64,000 nucleotides of DNA, from the NCBI GenBank assembly GCA_910575165.1, contig CAJTDS010000006.1, positions 62,001 to 126,000 on the forward strand. The letters are read 5' to 3'. Below are positions 15,989-23,810 of this stretch, one piece after another; position 1 is the first letter of the stretch, and each line of letters opens with the position of its first letter. A program made the translations under genes and the position numbers. The notes under the pieces are model-generated. The model had not been told where the DNA came from and searched no databases. It worked only from the letters and a program-made list of their open reading frames with translations. Source of the stretch: Eggerthellaceae bacterium (GTDB lineage Bacteria; Actinomycetota; Coriobacteriia; Coriobacteriales; Eggerthellaceae).

Positions 15989-17392
15989 CTAGGCCTCCTT
16001 GCCCGCAACCATCTTTCGGACTGCAGCGTCCCCGGCGACGATGCCGCTCGCCCAGGCCCAGTGAAGGTTGTAGCCGCCGCAGGGGCCGTCCACGTCCAGC
16101 GCCTCGCCGGCCGCGAACAGCCCCGGTATCGCCCTCGCCTCCAGCGTGCGCCCGTCGAAAGCGGCAATGTCGAGCCCGCCGCGAGCCACCTGGCACTGTG
16201 CAGGGTCGGCCATGCCCTCCACCGGGAAGCGAAGGGCCTTGGCAGCCCGAACGAACGCCGGCACGTCGGCGGCCGCGAACGGCCCCGAAACGGACAGCCC
16301 CGCCTGCTTGAGCACGAGTGCCCCCACGGCCGGCAGCAGCATGCCGCGCCCCCAGTCCTCCCCCGAAAGCACGGCCCCGTCGCGCATCAGCGCTTCGAAA
16401 CGGCGCCCGAGCGCCTCCTGCGCTTGCGCAAGCCCCATGCCCGGCAACGCATCGACAAGCACCGCATCCCCAGGTCGCGCGAACCGCGACAGATTGAACA
16501 CGGCGATTCCCGAAAGCCCGTAATCGCGGAAGAGCACCTCTCCTTGCTGGCGCGCCAGCAGCAGGCCCTCCCCGGTCACCCGAAAGCCACCGTCCGCATG
16601 CCCGACGTCCTCGCCGCAGGCTGCAGCGGCAGCCAAGGCGGACGAGCGAAGCTCCACGTCGTTGGCGATGCTGTTTCGGGCGGCCTTCTCGTCGGGACGG
16701 CACAGGCACAGGACCGCCTTCAGGCGGATGTTGTTCAGCGTCCTGGTCAGCCGCCCGTCAGAACGCAGGGGGCCGAGCACGGGGCTTAGCGCGCCCGAGC
16801 GCAGCAGCGGCGGGAGCTCCACGGCAAGACCATGCTTCCCGCCCATGGCCAGCACGACGGCCCGAGGGCGCATGACGGAGCCGTCGTCGAACCGCACGGC
16901 AAAGGGCCCCTCCGGAGCCGAAGGCGCATCGATGCGGACGGCACGCTTGGACGTCCGCTCGCGCACCCCCAGCCGGGCGGCCTTCGCGCGCAGCACGTCC
17001 AGCACGCTTGTGGCTTTGTTGGCCTGGGGGTACAACCGCCCTTCGGACTCCTCGCGCCACAACAGCCCCGCATCGGCGAAGAAGCGGTGCACGGGGTCGG
17101 CAACGCCCGCTTCCCTGCCCGCCGTACAGCCTCCGCGCATCGACCAGCCCTGAAGCGACTGAAGCACCGACCCGACGAAGGCGGCGTTTCGGTAGTCCGA
17201 CGCCCGCACCGAGGCGTTGGAGAAGTTGCATCGTCCGTTGCCCGTGGCCAGAATGCTGCGGCCCACCCGCTCGTCCGCCTCGCACAGCGCGACTTCCACG
17301 TCGCTGCACCCCGCCGCGCGCAACGCCTGGGCGGCCGCCACGGCGCCTGCAAGCCCCGCAGCGCCGCCTCCTATGATCGCAATGGATTCCAT
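15989..17392 (-). CDS. HI0933-like (COG2081) FAD-binding oxidoreductase
   Basis: A 467-residue flavoprotein of the HI0933/YhiN family. It opens with the FAD-binding I-A-I-I-G-G-G-A-A-G-L-A, followed by the family motif S-I-L-A-T-G-N-G-R-C-N-F-S-N. Near the end, G-L-F-A-A-G-E-A-L-D-V-D-G-P-C-G-G-Y-N-L-H-W-A-W-A-S-G is present in parts. Members have been called aminoacetone oxidases, but the physiological substrate is unproven. The ATG at 17392 puts the Rossmann strand at the very N terminus, as in relatives; a GTG 6 codons earlier is possible. It is the first gene of a short run with COG2509, fumarase and tmk. Confidence 0.85.
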   Translation of the reverse strand: MESIAIIGGGAAGLAGAVAAAQALRAAGCSDVEVALCEADERVGRSILATGNGRCNFSNASVRASDYRNAAFVGSVLQSLQGWSMRGGCTAGREAGVADPVHRFFADAGLLWREESEGRLYPQANKATSVLDVLRAKAARLGVRERTSKRAVRIDAPSAPEGPFAVRFDDGSVMRPRAVVLAMGGKHGLAVELPPLLRSGALSPVLGPLRSDGRLTRTLNNIRLKAVLCLCRPDEKAARNSIANDVELRSSALAAAAACGEDVGHADGGFRVTGEGLLLARQQGEVLFRDYGLSGIAVFNLSRFARPGDAVLVDALPGMGLAQAQEALGRRFEALMRDGAVLSGEDWGRGMLLPAVGALVLKQAGLSVSGPFAAADVPAFVRAAKALRFPVEGMADPAQCQVARGGLDIAAFDGRTLEARAIPGLFAAGEALDVDGPCGGYNLHWAWASGIVAGDAAVRKMVAGKEA

Positions 17393-17428
17393 GGCCCCAT
17401 GATACCCCACGCCTTCTGGCTTCCGCGG

Positions 17429-17493
17429 AAAAAAGCCCGCACAATCGGCAGGTTCACGAGGAAAAGCGCACGAGCCTGCCGATTATGCGGGCT
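17429..17493 (-). terminator. Rho-independent terminator of the AGCS symporter gene
   Basis: A 22-bp inverted repeat (arms 17434-17455 and 17472-17493, only two G-T type mismatches, 16-nt loop) is followed on the minus strand by a six-T run (17434-17429). It lies 109 bp after the symporter stop. Confidence 0.8.
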
Positions 17494-17601
17494 GAGCGGA
17501 CGGGTAGGCCCGGCATCCGCGAAACCAGATTCCGGCGGTAACAGCGGCGGGCTGCAATCCCGCGTAGCGCCGGACAGGGGCGAGCAAAACAGCCGTCGGG
17601 C

Positions 17602-19020
17602 CTACTTCGACTCCAGCTTGGGAATGGGGGTCTCGTCCACCTCGTCCAGGTTGCGGTCCCACACGTAGTGCTTCGTCTCGCGGGCGATCAGCCCCGAGAG
17701 CAGCAGCACCACGATGATGTTGGGCACGGCCATGAAGGCGTTGGCGATGTCGGAGACGGTCCACACCAAGTCGCCGATTCCCACGGCGCCCAGGAACGCC
17801 ACGGCCACGTAGATGACCTGGTAGGGGCGGATGGCCCGCTTGCCGAACAGGTAGGTGACCACGCGGTTGCCGTAGTAGGACCAGCCCAAGATGGTGCTGT
17901 AGGCGAACAGGATCATGCCGATGACCAGAATGGGCGTGCCCACGAAGGGGATGGAGGCGAAGGCGGCCGACGTCAGGTCTGCGCCGGCGGTGATCAGCCC
18001 CTGCTCCATGATCTCGGGGTTGGCAAGCATCGAGGACACCAGCACGATGCCGGTGAGAGCGCAGATGACCACGGTGTCCCAGAAGGTGCCGGTCATGGAC
18101 ACCAGCGCCTGGCGGGCGGGATTTCGGGTGGCGGCGGCGGAGGCCACGATGGGGGCCGAGCCCAAGCCGGATTCGTTGGAGAACAGACCGCGGGCGCAGC
18201 CGAACTGCAGCGCCAGCATAAGGCCGCTTCCCACCGCGCCGCCGAAGGCAGCCTTCGGGGTGAAGGCGCACTCGAAGATAAGGCAGATGGCAGGCCAGAC
18301 GTACTGCCAGTTCAGACCAATGATAACGATGCAGCCCCAAGCGTAGGCGATGGCCATGAAGGGCACCAGCTTCTCGCAGACTCGGGAGATGGACTTGATG
18401 CCGCCGAAGATGACGAGCGATACCATGATGACCACGGCAAGGCCGATGCCCCAGGTGGGCACGCCCGGCGCGTTGGACACGATGATGCTGGTCATGGCGC
18501 TGGACTGCACGGCCGAACCGATGCCGAAGGAGGCAACGGCGGTGAACACGGCGAAGGCGCCGGCGCCCAGCATCGCCCACCAGGGGGTCTTACCGTCCTT
18601 GGTGAACGCGCGCTTCCAGGCGTACATGGCGCCGCCCAGCATGTTGCCGTTATGGTCCTCCACGCGGTACTTCACCGCGGCGTAGGTCTCGCAGTACTTG
18701 GTGGCGATGCCGAACACGCCGGTGAGCCACATCCACAACACGGCACCAGGGCCGCCAGCAAGGATAGCAGTGCCGACGCCCACGATGTTGCCGGTACCGA
18801 TAGTGGCTGACAGCGCCGTGGTAAGCGCTCCGAACTGGCTGATGTCGCCCGGAGCGTCCGGGTCGGGCGTCACCGACAGCTTGATGGCCGTGGGCAGCTT
18901 GCGCTGGATGAACTTCGTGCGGAAGGTCAGGAACAGATGCGACCCCAAAAGGAGCGCGATCATGGGCGGACCCCAGACGAAGGCGTCTATGGAGTTGATG
19001 GCATCAATTACGGCATCCAT
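17602..19020 (-). CDS. Alanine/glycine:cation symporter (AGCS family)
   Basis: A 472-residue integral membrane protein with about eleven hydrophobic segments. The AGCS family is recognised by G-T-G-N-I-V-G-V at the unwound helix near residue 68, F-G-I-A-T-K-Y-x-E and the R-G-L-F-S-N-E-S-G-L-G-S-A-P segment near residue 280. It would import alanine or glycine with Na+ or H+. The ATG at 19020 precedes the family's usual short N-terminal helix; a longer frame upstream lacks similarity. It stands alone, with 170 bp upstream free of genes and a strong terminator downstream, so it is probably monocistronic. D-alanine/L-alanine uptake could feed the dlt pathway encoded later, but that is speculation. 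Confidence 0.92.
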   Translation of the reverse strand: MDAVIDAINSIDAFVWGPPMIALLLGSHLFLTFRTKFIQRKLPTAIKLSVTPDPDAPGDISQFGALTTALSATIGTGNIVGVGTAILAGGPGAVLWMWLTGVFGIATKYCETYAAVKYRVEDHNGNMLGGAMYAWKRAFTKDGKTPWWAMLGAGAFAVFTAVASFGIGSAVQSSAMTSIIVSNAPGVPTWGIGLAVVIMVSLVIFGGIKSISRVCEKLVPFMAIAYAWGCIVIIGLNWQYVWPAICLIFECAFTPKAAFGGAVGSGLMLALQFGCARGLFSNESGLGSAPIVASAAATRNPARQALVSMTGTFWDTVVICALTGIVLVSSMLANPEIMEQGLITAGADLTSAAFASIPFVGTPILVIGMILFAYSTILGWSYYGNRVVTYLFGKRAIRPYQVIYVAVAFLGAVGIGDLVWTVSDIANAFMAVPNIIVVLLLSGLIARETKHYVWDRNLDEVDETPIPKLESK

Positions 19021-19195
19021 GGAAGGGCGGCTCCTCTCGGTCTGCGCCCAGATGGACGCACGGTCATGCGCCCAAGCATACCCGAAGATGCCGAAGGCGC
19101 AGCGCTGTCGGCCGCCCCGTTCCGACGAACGGCACCGCAAGGGCCCTCCGCGCGCGTCGAAACGCCCGTATGGAGGGCGCGGTCATCGGCGCCGG

Positions 19196-19621
19196 CTACA
19201 GCGCCACCGGGTTCCAGCTGCCGTCGATGTCGCAGATCCACGCCTGCGGGTCGGCCACCGAGAAGAAGGTCAGGCGCGCATCGTCGGCGCTCTCCCAGCT
19301 CTCGCCCAAGGCGACCATATGCTCGAACCCGTTTCGCCGCATGGACCCCGACGCACGGTCCTCAAGGTCGGCAATACCGCGCAGGATGACCCAACCATAG
19401 CCGGTCTTCCAGGCCGTGGCCTCGAAGCGGGGATTGCGCTGAAGCTCGTGGTAGACGTCCTTCTCGGTGGAGGTGCAAAACCACAGCCGCCCGTCCTGGA
19501 TTTCGGCGAAGCTGAAGGGGCGCACATGGGGCTGCCCCTCCCCGTCCACGGTGGCCAGGTACCAGGCGGGGACGCTCGTGAGGTAGTCGAGGATGGTGGC
19601 GAGTCCGTTTTCGTTGCTCAT
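19196..19621 (-). CDS. Pyridoxamine 5'-phosphate oxidase-like flavin-binding protein
   Basis: A 141-residue split-barrel protein. Typical elements are Y-L-A-T-V-D-G-E-G-Q-P-H-V-R-P-F at residues 21-36, the G-R-L-W-F-C-T-S strand and Y-H-E-L-Q-R-N-P near 57. Members bind FMN or F420 and act as small reductases or stress proteins; no specific substrate can be assigned. The ATG at 19621 is preceded by GAAAGGAAA. It is 30 bp upstream-oriented from the end of the ECF operon (ecfT is read towards it), so it may be an added downstream gene of that operon, which would fit FMN use. Confidence 0.8.
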   Translation of the reverse strand: MSNENGLATILDYLTSVPAWYLATVDGEGQPHVRPFSFAEIQDGRLWFCTSTEKDVYHELQRNPRFEATAWKTGYGWVILRGIADLEDRASGSMRRNGFEHMVALGESWESADDARLTFFSVADPQAWICDIDGSWNPVAL

Positions 19622-19651
19622 GGGGTTTCCTTTCGGTAGGGAACAAACAGA

Positions 19652-20446
19652 TTACAGGGGCAGGAAGTTCGCAGCCACGGTGAGGGCCAGCAATAGCGCC
19701 ACGGCAATGACGCCGTTGCGGTCAAGCGATGTGTAGCTCAGCGGATGCAGCCTCGTGCGACCGTCGGCACCGTGGTAGCAACGGGCGTCCATGGCCGCCG
19801 AAAGCGTCTCCGCGTGGCGAAACGCGCTGGTGAACAAGGGCACCAGCAGCGCCGTCAACGTGCTCACCCGCCATTTCGACAGCACGGCGCCGCGGCTTAC
19901 CTGGGCACGGTAGATAGTGGTGAGCTCGCCCACGAACAGCGGCATGAAGCGCAGCGCCAGGCCCATCATCATGGACAGCTCGTGGGCGGGAAGGCCGAAG
20001 CGGCGGAAGGGGCCAAGTAGATACTCGAAGGCGTCGGTGATGTCGAGGGTGGGCGTGGTCAGGGTGAGCAGGCTCATGGCCAGCAGCAAGATGACCAGGC
20101 GAAGGGCGATGAAGAAGGCCATGCGGATGCCGCCTGTGGTGATGGTAATCACCCACCAGTGCGCCACCACGTCGCCCGTCTGCACGAAGAGCACGTTGAG
20201 CAGCGCCGTGATGACCACGATGAAGATGAGCGGCACGATGGAGCGCAGGGCGCTGCCAAGCGGTATGCCCGACAGCACGAACAGCCCCGTCACGAAGACG
20301 GCCACCACCGCAAGCGAGCAGAACGTCTGCGCCACGAAGGCTATGGCCATAACGGCCAGCGACAGCAGCAGCTTCGCCCGCGCGTCCATACGGTGGATCG
20401 GGCTGTCGCCGGGCCAGTAACGGCCGATGCAGGTGATGTCAGGCAC
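19652..20446 (-). CDS. ecfT: ECF transporter transmembrane (T) component
   Basis: A 264-residue membrane protein with about five or six helices. After the second cytoplasmic segment come the paired coupling motifs of EcfT: A-Q-V-S-R-G near residue 189 and the A-M-D-A-R-C-Y stretch near residue 220, which contact the ATPases. It connects the ATPases EcfA1/EcfA2 to the substrate-binding S component. The GTG at 20446 was preferred over one at 20452 because it is 6 bp from the AAGGAGG Shine-Dalgarno; the latter would be 0 bp away. It overlaps the end of ecfA2 by 8 bp. Confidence 0.9.
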   Translation of the reverse strand: MPDITCIGRYWPGDSPIHRMDARAKLLLSLAVMAIAFVAQTFCSLAVVAVFVTGLFVLSGIPLGSALRSIVPLIFIVVITALLNVLFVQTGDVVAHWWVITITTGGIRMAFFIALRLVILLLAMSLLTLTTPTLDITDAFEYLLGPFRRFGLPAHELSMMMGLALRFMPLFVGELTTIYRAQVSRGAVLSKWRVSTLTALLVPLFTSAFRHAETLSAAMDARCYHGADGRTRLHPLSYTSLDRNGVIAVALLLALTVAANFLPL

Positions 20447-21428
20447 AAGCACCCTCCTTCCGACCGAACGCAGGCGCCGCGCTCCCGCCCAGCTGAGGCG
20501 CCAGGTCCTCGGCTAGGCTCTCGGTGTCGTAAAGCGCCCGCGGCAGCGCGAACCCCTCTGCCCGCAGCTGTTCGGCCATGCGCTGGGCCGGCGGCACGTC
20601 CAAGCCTATGCTGCGCAGGGCCTCGCCCTGGGAGAACACATCCTCCGGGCTGCCAAGGGCGAACGCGCTGCCGCCGTTAAGCACCAGGATGCGGTCGCAC
20701 AGGCGCGCCAGGTCGTCCATGTTGTGGGACGCCATGACCACCGACATGCCCCCGGCATGCAGCTCGGCTATGAGGGCCAGGAAATCCTCGCGGGCCACCG
20801 GGTCGAGCCCGGCCACCGGCTCGTCGAGCACCAGTACCTGCGGATCCATGGCCAGCACCCCGGCGAAGGCCACGCGGCGCTGCTGGCCGCCGGACAGCTC
20901 GAAGGGGCTGCGGCCGCCGACCTCGCCGACGTCCAGGTGCACCCGCTCCAAAGCCTGGCGCACCCGCGCATCGAGCTCGTCGCCGGAAAGCCCCAGGTTT
21001 CTCGGCCCGAACGCCACGTCTTGGGCCACCGTGGGCGCGAAAAGCTGATGCTCGGGGTACTGGAACACCAGTCCCACGCTCCCGCGACACTGCTGGGCCC
21101 AGCTTTTGTCGGCCAGGTCGCGCCCGTCCACGAGCACGCGGCCCTGCGTCGGATGCAGAAGCCCGTTCATGTGCTGAATGAGCGTCGACTTGCCGCTGCC
21201 CGTATGCCCCGCAAGCCCTAGAAATTCGCCAGGCTCCACCACGAAGCTCACATCCCGCAGCGCCCAGCGCTCGTTCGGGTCGGCGCCCCACTCCGCCCGG
21301 CCCAACGCCTGCTCCGAGGCGGTCGCCCGCTCCTTCGCCTTGCCGCGACGCAAGCCCCGGCCGCCCTTGGCCTCGGCCGGGTCGGCCTTCCGGTAGGAGT
21401 AGCTCACCTGCTCGAACGCAACGCGCAT
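20439..21428 (-). CDS. ecfA2: ECF transporter ATPase A2
   Basis: A 329-residue ABC ATPase. Walker A is G-H-T-G-S-G-K-S-T-L near residue 75, the Q-loop follows at V-F-Q-Y-P-E-H-Q-L-F, the signature is L-S-G-G-Q-Q-R-R-V-A, and Walker B is V-L-V-L-D-E-P-V-A-G-L-D, with the switch His in M-A-S-H-N-M. A ~35-residue basic, low-complexity insertion after the first strand (residues 15-50) is unusual for EcfA. It heterodimerises with EcfA1 to power vitamin uptake. It overlaps ecfA1 by 25 bp and ecfT by 8 bp. Confidence 0.92.
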   Translation of the reverse strand: MRVAFEQVSYSYRKADPAEAKGGRGLRRGKAKERATASEQALGRAEWGADPNERWALRDVSFVVEPGEFLGLAGHTGSGKSTLIQHMNGLLHPTQGRVLVDGRDLADKSWAQQCRGSVGLVFQYPEHQLFAPTVAQDVAFGPRNLGLSGDELDARVRQALERVHLDVGEVGGRSPFELSGGQQRRVAFAGVLAMDPQVLVLDEPVAGLDPVAREDFLALIAELHAGGMSVVMASHNMDDLARLCDRILVLNGGSAFALGSPEDVFSQGEALRSIGLDVPPAQRMAEQLRAEGFALPRALYDTESLAEDLAPQLGGSAAPAFGRKEGACA

Positions 21429-22396
21429 AGCTCCTCCTTCAACAGATCGGGCTGCACGTGCACGGCCACGTCGACCCCGCGCTTGCGCAGCGCGACGGCA
21501 AGCGACGCGACGAAGGGCACGTCCAGGCTCATAGACTCCAGGCGCGCCGGGTCGCTGAGCACCGCATCGGGGTCGCCGTCGGCCACCACGCGCCCCACCT
21601 CGAGCACCACCACGCGATCAGCCTGCGCGGCCTCGTCCATGAAATGGGTGATCATGACCACGGTCAACCCCTGCTCGTTGAGCTCGCGCGCAAGACGCAT
21701 GAGCCCCTTGCGCCCGCGAGGATCGAGCATGGCCGTGGCCTCGTCGAGCACCAGGATGCGCGGACGCATGGCCAGCACCCCGGCAATGGCCACGCGCTGC
21801 TTCTGGCCGCCGGAAAGCGCCGTGGTCTCGCGCAGGTCGAAGCCCTGCAGCCCCACGTTGCCGAGGGCCTCGATCACCCGTCGCTGCAGCTCATCAGGGG
21901 CAACCCCCAGATTCTCGGGACCGAAGGCCACGTCGTTTTCCACCACGCTGGCCACCAACTGGTCGTCGGGATTTTGGAACACCATGCCCGCGTGGCTTCG
22001 GATGTCGAAGGTGCAACGAGGGTCGTCCGTAGACCAGCCGAGCACCGTCACCTGGCCCTCGTCGGGCAGAAGCAGGGCGTTGATATGGCGGGCAAGCGTC
22101 GACTTGCCCGACCCGTTGCCTCCCAGGATGCAGAGGAACTGCCCTTCGGGAACGGAAAGGTCGATGCCGTCCAGCACGAAGGCCTCTCCGTCGTAGGTGA
22201 ACCGGATGCCGTCGAAATCCACAGCCGTCCCGTCGGTCGCGCGTGGCATCTCGCCGGGCGCGCACCCTGCATCGCCAGACGTGCCGACCGACCCGAATGC
22301 GCCGACCAGCTCGCCGGACGCACCAGCCAGCCCCGGCGCGCCAGCCGACGCGGGCACACCGGCCAACCCCGGGTGTGCTACAGCCTTATCGTCCAT
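21404..22396 (-). CDS. ecfA1: ECF transporter ATPase A1 with Ala/Gly-rich N-terminal extension
   Basis: A 330-residue ABC ATPase. Walker A G-G-N-G-S-G-K-S-T-L-A lies near residue 95, the Q-loop is V-F-Q-N-P-D-D-Q-L-V, the signature is L-S-G-G-Q-K-Q-R-V-A, and Walker B is I-L-V-L-D-E-A-T-A-M-L-D, typical of EcfA1. The first ~50 residues are A/G/P/S-rich and unlike the family (encoded by repetitive GCC/GGC-rich DNA at 22250-22375). An internal ATG at about residue 50 (M-P-R-A-T-D) could be the real start, but the first ATG overlaps ribU by 11 bp, as is usual in this operon. Confidence 0.9.
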   Translation of the reverse strand: MDDKAVAHPGLAGVPASAGAPGLAGASGELVGAFGSVGTSGDAGCAPGEMPRATDGTAVDFDGIRFTYDGEAFVLDGIDLSVPEGQFLCILGGNGSGKSTLARHINALLLPDEGQVTVLGWSTDDPRCTFDIRSHAGMVFQNPDDQLVASVVENDVAFGPENLGVAPDELQRRVIEALGNVGLQGFDLRETTALSGGQKQRVAIAGVLAMRPRILVLDEATAMLDPRGRKGLMRLARELNEQGLTVVMITHFMDEAAQADRVVVLEVGRVVADGDPDAVLSDPARLESMSLDVPFVASLAVALRKRGVDVAVHVQPDLLKEELCALRSSR

Positions 22397-23021
22397 GCAC
22401 CTGGTCCTTCTTCGGGGTGATGAGGTTGCTCACGGACTTGTAGATGATCAGCGTGAGCACCGCGTTGATGGCGCCCTTCAGCAAGTTGAAGGGAACCAGG
22501 ATGGGGATGATCATGTCAATCACGGCCTGCAGGGGGACGCCCAGGTACACAGGCGTGACGATCAGGTTGCCCAGGATGGCCATGATGACGGCGGCCACAA
22601 CGGCAACCACAAGGCCGACCACCGCACCGCGCCAGCTATGGATGCGCTTGTAGACGAGCGCCGAGGGAATCACCAGGCCGGCCACCACCATGATGTTCAT
22701 GAGCGCTCCGGAGAAGTCGGCCATGAGCAGCCCGTGCAGGATAGCCTCCACTGCCCCCACCGCAAAGCCGGCGGCCGGCCCGAAGGCGAAGCCGCACACC
22801 ATGGCGGGCATGGAGGACACGTCGCACTTAAGCCAGGTGACGCCGGGCAGAAGCGGAAACTCGATGAACGAGAGCACCACACCGATAGCGCACATAAGCG
22901 CCATGGTCACCAGCTGGCGCGTACCCCATACGTTGGTGTTGGCGTAGCGCTTTCCCTGGGGGGCGCGCCCGGCGGCCTGCTTGCCCTCCACTTCCTCGAG
23001 CGTCTTCATAGATCCGGCCAT
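22386..23021 (-). CDS. ribU: Riboflavin ECF transporter S component
   Basis: A 211-residue membrane protein with about six helices. The N-terminal T-R-Q-L-V-T-M-A-L-M-C-A-I helix and E-F-P-L-L-P-G-V-T-W-L-K match the riboflavin-specific S component RibU, and the P-A-M-V-C-G-F-A-F-G-P motif is typical of S components. It captures riboflavin and works with EcfA1, EcfA2 and EcfT encoded immediately downstream. The FMN riboswitch in its leader strongly supports the substrate. The ATG at 23021 follows AGAGGTGG. Confidence 0.93.
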   Translation of the reverse strand: MAGSMKTLEEVEGKQAAGRAPQGKRYANTNVWGTRQLVTMALMCAIGVVLSFIEFPLLPGVTWLKCDVSSMPAMVCGFAFGPAAGFAVGAVEAILHGLLMADFSGALMNIMVVAGLVIPSALVYKRIHSWRGAVVGLVVAVVAAVIMAILGNLIVTPVYLGVPLQAVIDMIIPILVPFNLLKGAINAVLTLIIYKSVSNLITPKKDQVHGR

Positions 23022-23078
23022 GATCCACCTCTTTTCTTCGGGTCAAGCGTCTGGCAGGCTGATGCTTCCCGACCCGAG

Positions 23079-23119
23079 AAAAGGAAACAGGCCCGCATGA
23101 ATTCCTTCACACAGGCCTG
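23079..23119 (-). terminator. Riboswitch expression-platform terminator upstream of ribU
   Basis: The hairpin at 23088-23119 has a 14-bp stem (all positions pair, including G-U) closed by a GGAA tetraloop and is followed on the minus strand by TTTCCTTTT. It lies between the FMN aptamer and ribU, the expected place for an FMN-induced terminator. Confidence 0.8.
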
Positions 23120-23171
23120 AAACACGCTCTTGGAACGACATCGGGCGCAAGGCCCGGTCTCTCCAGAACCG

Positions 23172-23355
23172 CTGCTTCTTCCATCCGGACTGTAACCGTT
23201 GGTCCCGGAATCCCACCGGAGTCAGCCTGGGACGCCCGCAGCGCCCAAGGACGCCGCCGATGCCGCCAGGGTCGCGGACTGGCCCCGCCGCCGCAGCATT
23301 TCCCGCTGCAGCCTGAGGCATTACCGCCAGTGAGGACTTTCACCTCGCCCTGAAA
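23172..23355 (-). promoter_or_regulatory. FMN riboswitch (RFN element)
   Basis: Read on the minus strand, the 5' part starts at 23355 with CAGGGCGAGGTGAAAG and CACTGGCGGTAAT. The 3' part contains CCGGTGGGATTCCGG and CAGTCCGGATGGAAGAA (ending near 23172). These are the conserved core segments of the RFN aptamer, in correct order, with a variable GC-rich arm in between (about 23225-23310). It should sense FMN and switch off ribU-ecfA1-ecfA2-ecfT when flavin is plentiful, through the terminator at 23088-23119. Confidence 0.95.
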
Positions 23356-23375
23356 CAGAATTCATCTAGCACGGT

Positions 23376-23404
23376 AGTGTAGCGCCTGCAGCAGCAAGAC
23401 GCAA
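23376..23404 (-). promoter_or_regulatory. Predicted promoter of the ribU-ecf operon
   Basis: Minus-strand -35 TTGCGT (23404-23399), 17-bp spacer, -10 TACACT (23381-23376). The start would fall near 23369, about 14 nt before the riboswitch aptamer begins. Confidence 0.5.
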
Positions 23405-23423
23405 GCCCCATCCAGCAGCCGCC

Positions 23424-23744
23424 CTACTCGAAGTCGTAGAGGTCGCGCGTGGCCTGCTGGAAGTCGGCGTAAACCTCCTCGGCGATGGCCGCGTCGTCCA
23501 CCAGCTCGAAGGCGGCGGGCTGTTCATCATCGTCCAGCTCGGTCACCTCCAGGCACACCACCTCGCCCGACGAGAGCGCGGGCGCGTCGTCGCTCACCGG
23601 AAAGAAGAACCCGTAGCGACGCCCGCCGTGCAGCACGAGCCCTAGAAACTCCAGATCGACGCTCTCCCCCCGCTCGTCCTGAAGCGAGATGAGCATGCCC
23701 TCCTCGACAGGGGGGCAGAAATTAGGCGCGGAACCTTCGCGCAT
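23424..23744 (-). CDS. DUF1292-domain small acidic protein
   Basis: A 106-residue, very acidic protein. The pattern I-S-L-Q-D-E-R-G-E-S-V-D-L-E-F-L, then Y-G-F-F-F-P-V and V-V-C-L-E-V-T-E-L-D, ending with an E-L-V-D-D-x-x-x-x-E-E-V-Y-x-x-F helix, matches the DUF1292 family, whose function is unknown. In Firmicutes such genes sit with yqgF and the UPF0297 family; here it sits alone between the riboflavin transporter promoter and a glycosyltransferase gene. The ATG at 23744 has an AAGGAGG site about 6 bp upstream. Confidence 0.75.
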   Translation of the reverse strand: MREGSAPNFCPPVEEGMLISLQDERGESVDLEFLGLVLHGGRRYGFFFPVSDDAPALSSGEVVCLEVTELDDDEQPAAFELVDDAAIAEEVYADFQQATRDLYDFE

Positions 23745-23810
23745 GATAAACCTCCTTCACATCGCTCGCCCGGGAATCACTCACCCCAAGAGCGACAACC
23801 TTTCATCTTC

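Noticed and set aside
22250-22375. Possible CRISPR-like or short tandem array in GC-rich DNA
   Set aside because: Units are irregular and lie inside ecfA1; no spacers. No CRISPR array or cas gene was seen anywhere in the window.
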